Assembly (NCBI GenBank): GCA_031288765.1
Contig: JAITQV010000223.1
Location: 1-8,440, forward strand
DNA from: Planctomycetaceae bacterium
Lineage (GTDB): Bacteria; Planctomycetota; Planctomycetia; Pirellulales; Thermoguttaceae
DNA: 8,440 nt
Reading direction: 5' to 3'
Shown: positions 5,496 to 8,440 of the stretch, piece by piece
Numbering within the stretch: the stretch's first letter is position 1
Layout: the number at the start of each line of letters is the position of its first letter
Position numbers and translations under genes: made by a program
The notes under the pieces: model-generated
Seen by the model: only the letters and a program-made list of their open reading frames with translations
What the model was told of the DNA's origin: nothing
Database searches by the model: none

Positions 5496-5512
5496 TAACC
5501 GTTTGTCGGTTA
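5496..5512. other. Small hairpin in the rpsO-pnp spacer
   Basis: TAACCG (5496-5501) and CGGTTA (5507-5512) form a perfect 6-bp stem with a TTTGT loop. GTTTT-TAT-AAAAC (5517-5529) follows. The rest of 5425-5723 holds no gene that I can support. The hairpins could be RNA-processing or regulatory sites; in enterobacteria PNPase controls its own mRNA through an RNase III-cut leader hairpin, but nothing here proves the same. Confidence 0.35.
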
Positions 5513-5723
5513 AAACGTTTTTATAAAACCGTTGTGGACGTTTATATCCCTCTCATAATTCTTGAGCGGGAACAAATTGGGAATCACAGTAATACACGCC
5601 GGTTAACAGATAATAAATGTAATTGCGTTAAATTGAAATGTTGATGCTTTGCCTTGTCTGTTGCGGTATAACAAACATTCTGAACGAAAAAAGTTCTGAG
5701 CAACGAAAGTATAGTAATCTATA

Positions 5724-7889
5724 ATGAAACATCGAGTAGAAAAAAAAATCGGAAGAGGTTTACTTTGGATGGAAACGGGTGAACTCGCCAAACAAGCAGC
5801 AGGGAGTGTCTTAATCGGTTACGATGAAACAGTCCTCCTTTGTGCCGCAACCACCGGACCAAGCCGTCCCGGAACAGATTTTTTCCCGTTGACTTGCGAT
5901 TATCGGGAACGAACCGCAGCCGCCGGAAAATTTCCGGGCGGATTTATTAAACGTGAAGGACGACCGGGACTTAAAGAAATTCTAACTTCCCGATTGATTG
6001 ATCGTCCTTTGCGACCTCTTTTTCCCAAAGGATTTTCCAACGAAGTCCAAATTCAAGCGTTTACGCTAGCCTGTGATCGAACTGTTGATCCTGATGCTTT
6101 AGCGATGATTGGTTCCGCTACGGCAATTGCGATTTCGCCGTTGCCGTTTAACGGACCATTGGCTTCAGTTCGGCTTGGCTATGTCGGTGATAAATTTGTT
6201 CCGTTTCCGACTTCAGAGGAACTTGAAGAAAGTGAGCTGGATATTATCGTTTCCGGCAATCGTGAAAATATTCTGATGATCGAAGGGTTTGCGCGTGAGA
6301 TGCCGGAAGAACTTATGTTTGAAGCTCTTTCAACCGCCCATCAATACATTCGGGAAATCATCGATCTGCAACTCGAATTGGTCGAAAAAGTCCAACCGAC
6401 CCGATTGGTTTATACAAAACCTCCGTTTGAAAAACTTTACGAAGCACTCAAAGAAAAATATTATGATGCTTTCTGGGCGGCAAAACGGACAACCGGTAAA
6501 TTGGAGCGTTTCGAGGCTTGTGAATCTCTCAAGACAAAAGCGCGGGAAGAATTTTTTCCTGCGCCGAAATCCGAAAATATCGCTGAAACATTGGTCAAAA
6601 CCGATGATATTGTTGATGAAGTTTCTGATCTTGATCCTCCGGTTGACGACAAACCCCAATGGGATGCGGATCTTTTTGATATTGCCTGGAATGAGCTTGA
6701 AGAGCGGGTTGTTCGGGATCAGATTCTTTCGGGGACACGTTCTGATGGTCGGGGAATGAAAGATGTCCGTGAAATTGAATGCCGGATAAATGTTTTGCCG
6801 CGGGTTCACGGTTCTGCGGTGTTCCAACGCGGTGAGACGCAAGCGTTGATTACGATTACACTTGGAACGGCGCGGGATGAACAGCGTGTGGATGGTTTAT
6901 TTGATGAGTATTCGAAAAAATTCATGCTGGATTATAATTTCCCAAGTTTTTCGGTTGGCGAATGTAAACCGATTCGTGGACCGGGGCGGCGTGAATATGG
7001 TCATGGTGCATTGGCGGAACGCAGTGTTAAACCGGTAATTCCTTATCCCGAAGATTTTCCTTATACGATTCGGGTTGTTTCGGATATTTTGGAATCCAAC
7101 GGTTCCAGTTCTATGGCAACTGTTTGCGGTGCAACACTTGGTTTAATGGCGGCGGGTGTTCCGATTTCCAACCCTGTTGCCGGAATTTCCGTCGGATTGG
7201 TCAAAGAGGAGGAACGTTGGGTTCTCCTGACTGATATCATGGGCGACGAAGATCATTTCGGCGATATGGATTTCAAAATTGCCGGAACACAAAACGGTAT
7301 TACGGGAATTCAGCTTGATCTCAAGATTGACGGGATTAGTTTGGAGATTATCAAGGCAACGTTAACCCAATCCCGTGACGCAAGAATCCAAATTCTTCGT
7401 AAAATGCTTAGTGCGATTTCGCGACCGGCTAAGGAAATTTCAACTTATGCTCCGCGATTATTCAAAACCAAAATTGATCCTGATAAGATTGGTCTTTTGA
7501 TTGGACCCGGCGGCAAAACGATTCGCGGAATTCAGGATAGAACGGGAGCGTTGATTGAAATAGAAAATGACGGAACTGTTTCGATTGCTTCGTCTGATGA
7601 ACCAAGTGCATTGGCGGCTCTCGAGGAAGTAACCCGAATAACCGGTTCGGTGGAAATCGGCAAAATTTATGAAGGTTTGGTAACCAGTATCAAGGATTTT
7701 GGAGCGTTCATTGAAATTTTACCTGGGCGTGACGGGCTTTGCCATATTAGTGAGCTTGCCGACGAATATATCGACAACATCCACAGTCACGTCAAGATTG
7801 GAGATCGTTTTTCGGTTAAAGTCATTGCCGTTGATGAGCAAAACCGCATCAAACTTTCGCGCAAGGCTGTAAATAAAGATCGGGTGTAA
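5724..7889 (+). CDS. pnp: Polyribonucleotide nucleotidyltransferase (polynucleotide phosphorylase)
   Basis: The 721-residue PNPase degrades RNA 3' to 5' using phosphate, releasing nucleoside diphosphates, and can run in reverse. The order is the normal one: first RNase PH domain (about 1-220, with FFPLTCDYRERTAAAGKFPG at 53-72), a helical linker domain (about 235-330), second RNase PH domain (about 340-560), KH domain (GxxG as GPGG, 594-597) and S1 domain (about 645-715). The catalytic residues equivalent to E. coli D486, D492 and K494 are D510, D516 and K518. The linker carries an extra acidic, proline-containing stretch (292-316). The protein ends right after the S1 domain, without the long tail of E. 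coli. The ATG at 5724 keeps the first beta-strand (VEKKIGRGLLWMETG) but has no Shine-Dalgarno sequence. A downstream ATG at 5769 has a GGAAGAGG before it but would remove that strand. Confidence 0.97.
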   Translation: MKHRVEKKIGRGLLWMETGELAKQAAGSVLIGYDETVLLCAATTGPSRPGTDFFPLTCDYRERTAAAGKFPGGFIKREGRPGLKEILTSRLIDRPLRPLFPKGFSNEVQIQAFTLACDRTVDPDALAMIGSATAIAISPLPFNGPLASVRLGYVGDKFVPFPTSEELEESELDIIVSGNRENILMIEGFAREMPEELMFEALSTAHQYIREIIDLQLELVEKVQPTRLVYTKPPFEKLYEALKEKYYDAFWAAKRTTGKLERFEACESLKTKAREEFFPAPKSENIAETLVKTDDIVDEVSDLDPPVDDKPQWDADLFDIAWNELEERVVRDQILSGTRSDGRGMKDVREIECRINVLPRVHGSAVFQRGETQALITITLGTARDEQRVDGLFDEYSKKFMLDYNFPSFSVGECKPIRGPGRREYGHGALAERSVKPVIPYPEDFPYTIRVVSDILESNGSSSMATVCGATLGLMAAGVPISNPVAGISVGLVKEEERWVLLTDIMGDEDHFGDMDFKIAGTQNGITGIQLDLKIDGISLEIIKATLTQSRDARIQILRKMLSAISRPAKEISTYAPRLFKTKIDPDKIGLLIGPGGKTIRGIQDRTGALIEIENDGTVSIASSDEPSALAALEEVTRITGSVEIGKIYEGLVTSIKDFGAFIEILPGRDGLCHISELADEYIDNIHSHVKIGDRFSVKVIAVDEQNRIKLSRKAVNKDRV

Positions 7890-7965
7890 GATTGAAGTTT
7901 CCGGTATTGGCAATTTACTGCGAATATTAGAATTAAAATTTAAAAATTACATTTTTACAATTTCG

Positions 7966-8139
7966 ATGATTTTTTCTGCGATTCCGTTGATTATAGTATT
8001 TTCTCTTTGTTATGCGGCAACACGGCATGAGGATATGCGGTTTATTTTATCCCATGCCGTCCGATTTGGCGGTTGGCTGACATTTTTTATGGTATTAGTT
8101 GTTGTTATTATGGAATTACTTTATCGGTACATTCATTAA
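7966..8139 (+). CDS. Small two-helix membrane protein, unrecognised
   Basis: A 57-codon frame runs from the ATG at 7966 to the TAA at 8137-8139. The product has a hydrophobic helix at about residues 3-16 (FSAIPLIIVFSLCY), a short charged middle part containing ATRHEDMRFILSHAVR (18-33), and a second hydrophobic helix at about 36-51 (GWLTFFMVLVVVIMEL). This alternation is far from random AT-rich DNA and points to a real small inner-membrane protein. Start choice rests on the first ATG; no Shine-Dalgarno sequence is visible, as for pnp. It lies 76 bp after pnp on the same strand and may share its transcript. I believe similar small proteins occur in Planctomycetota, but I cannot name a family or a function. 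Confidence 0.7.
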   Translation: MIFSAIPLIIVFSLCYAATRHEDMRFILSHAVRFGGWLTFFMVLVVVIMELLYRYIH

Positions 8140-8177
8140 ACAATAATAGACACGTACCATTTCAGCGGAATTTTTTG

Positions 8178-8204
8178 ATTACGCAAGAATTTTAATTGCG
8201 TAAT
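8178..8204. promoter_or_regulatory. Perfect 9-bp inverted repeat
   Basis: ATTACGCAA (8178-8186) and TTGCGTAAT (8196-8204) are exact reverse complements with a 9-base spacer. No U-run follows on the plus strand. A weak promoter-like pair, TTGACT (8209-8214) and CCTAAT (8232-8237) with 17-bp spacing, lies next to it, so the dyad could be an operator or a transcript-end structure after the small membrane-protein gene. Confidence 0.5.
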
Positions 8205-8283
8205 AATCTTGACTAAAAGCCTCATTTTCAACCTAATTTTTTTCTAAGTCCGCGGGGCTAAGATTTAGGGTTAATACTGAAAA

Positions 8284-8298
8284 CAAAGGGCTGAATAG
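8284..8298 (+). repeat. Short dispersed motif, partial copy 3
   Basis: CAAAGGGCTGAATAG matches the second half of the motif at 1096-1122 and 2213-2239 (CAAA, two bases, RCTGAATAG); the GTCATT block is missing. It ends 6 bases before the second minisatellite. Confidence 0.4.
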
Positions 8299-8304
8299 AT
8301 AGCA

Positions 8305-8440
8305 TTGGTAACTACTTTTGGCTCATTGGTAACTACTTTTGGCTCATTGGTAACTACTTTTGGCTCATTGGTAACTACTTTTGGCTCATTGGTAACTACT
8401 TTTGACTCATTGGTAACTACTTTTGGCTCATTGGTAACTA
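8305..8440. repeat. Second 21-bp minisatellite, running out of the window
   Basis: Six full units and ten bases of a seventh are present, each TTGGTAACTACTTTT plus GGCTCA. They are identical except for one G-to-A change in unit 5. The unit length equals that of the array at 475-978. The two unit types match at 15 of 21 positions when the CGCTCA variant of the first array is used, including the opening TTGGTA and closing CTCA. Near identity of units suggests recent expansion. The full length cannot be seen. Confidence 0.95.

Noticed and set aside
5354..5644. 96-codon frame after rpsO
   Set aside because: It begins inside rpsO in another frame, crosses the terminator and has no ribosome binding site.
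6289..6842. Overlapping frames of 156 and 170 codons within pnp
   Set aside because: They lie inside the confidently identified PNPase frame and have low-complexity, non-domain sequences.

Overview
The window looks like a stretch of bacterial chromosome, most likely from a low-GC member of the Planctomycetota. This is an inference from protein style, not a database match. The polynucleotide phosphorylase has the planctomycete-type wording in its first catalytic domain (for example ATTGPSRPGTDFFPLTC). A Tat-exported DUF6807 protein of the kind common in Planctomycetota and related phyla is present, Shine-Dalgarno sequences are often missing, and genes are widely spaced. All confident genes lie on the + strand and cover roughly two thirds of the window.

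Layout: positions 1-163 hold a start-less minus-strand reading frame that leaves the window, with codon use unlike the neighbours. Next come a strong hairpin (356-388) and a 504-bp minisatellite of 24 units of 21 bp (475-978). An AT-rich spacer with phased short repeats leads to an orphan ParA ATPase gene (1382-2140) with no parB after it. A second spacer with a triple 13-bp repeat precedes a solitary gspF/pilC-type inner-membrane gene (2475-3689). Then follow a Tat-exported DUF6807 protein gene (3837-4889), a 99-bp imperfect palindrome (4903-5001), rpsO (5152-5424) with a promoter candidate and a clear terminator, and pnp (5724-7889). A small membrane-protein gene of 57 codons lies at 7966-8139. 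After a short dyad the window ends inside a second 21-bp minisatellite (8305-8440).

How the genes work together: rpsO and pnp are the classic conserved neighbours (30S protein S15, then the 3'-5' exoribonuclease). Here they are separated by a terminator and 299 bp, so pnp probably depends on read-through or its own promoter. ParA, GspF and the DUF6807 protein have no partner genes in the window and are best read as singletons.

The most interesting non-gene signal is the pair of 21-bp arrays at opposite ends of the window. Their units differ in sequence but share length, the opening TTGGTA and the closing TCA, as if two members of one repeat family had diverged. The first array shows internal subfamilies and a decaying end with a 42-bp higher-order repeat. 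No complete new defence or mobile system is evident.
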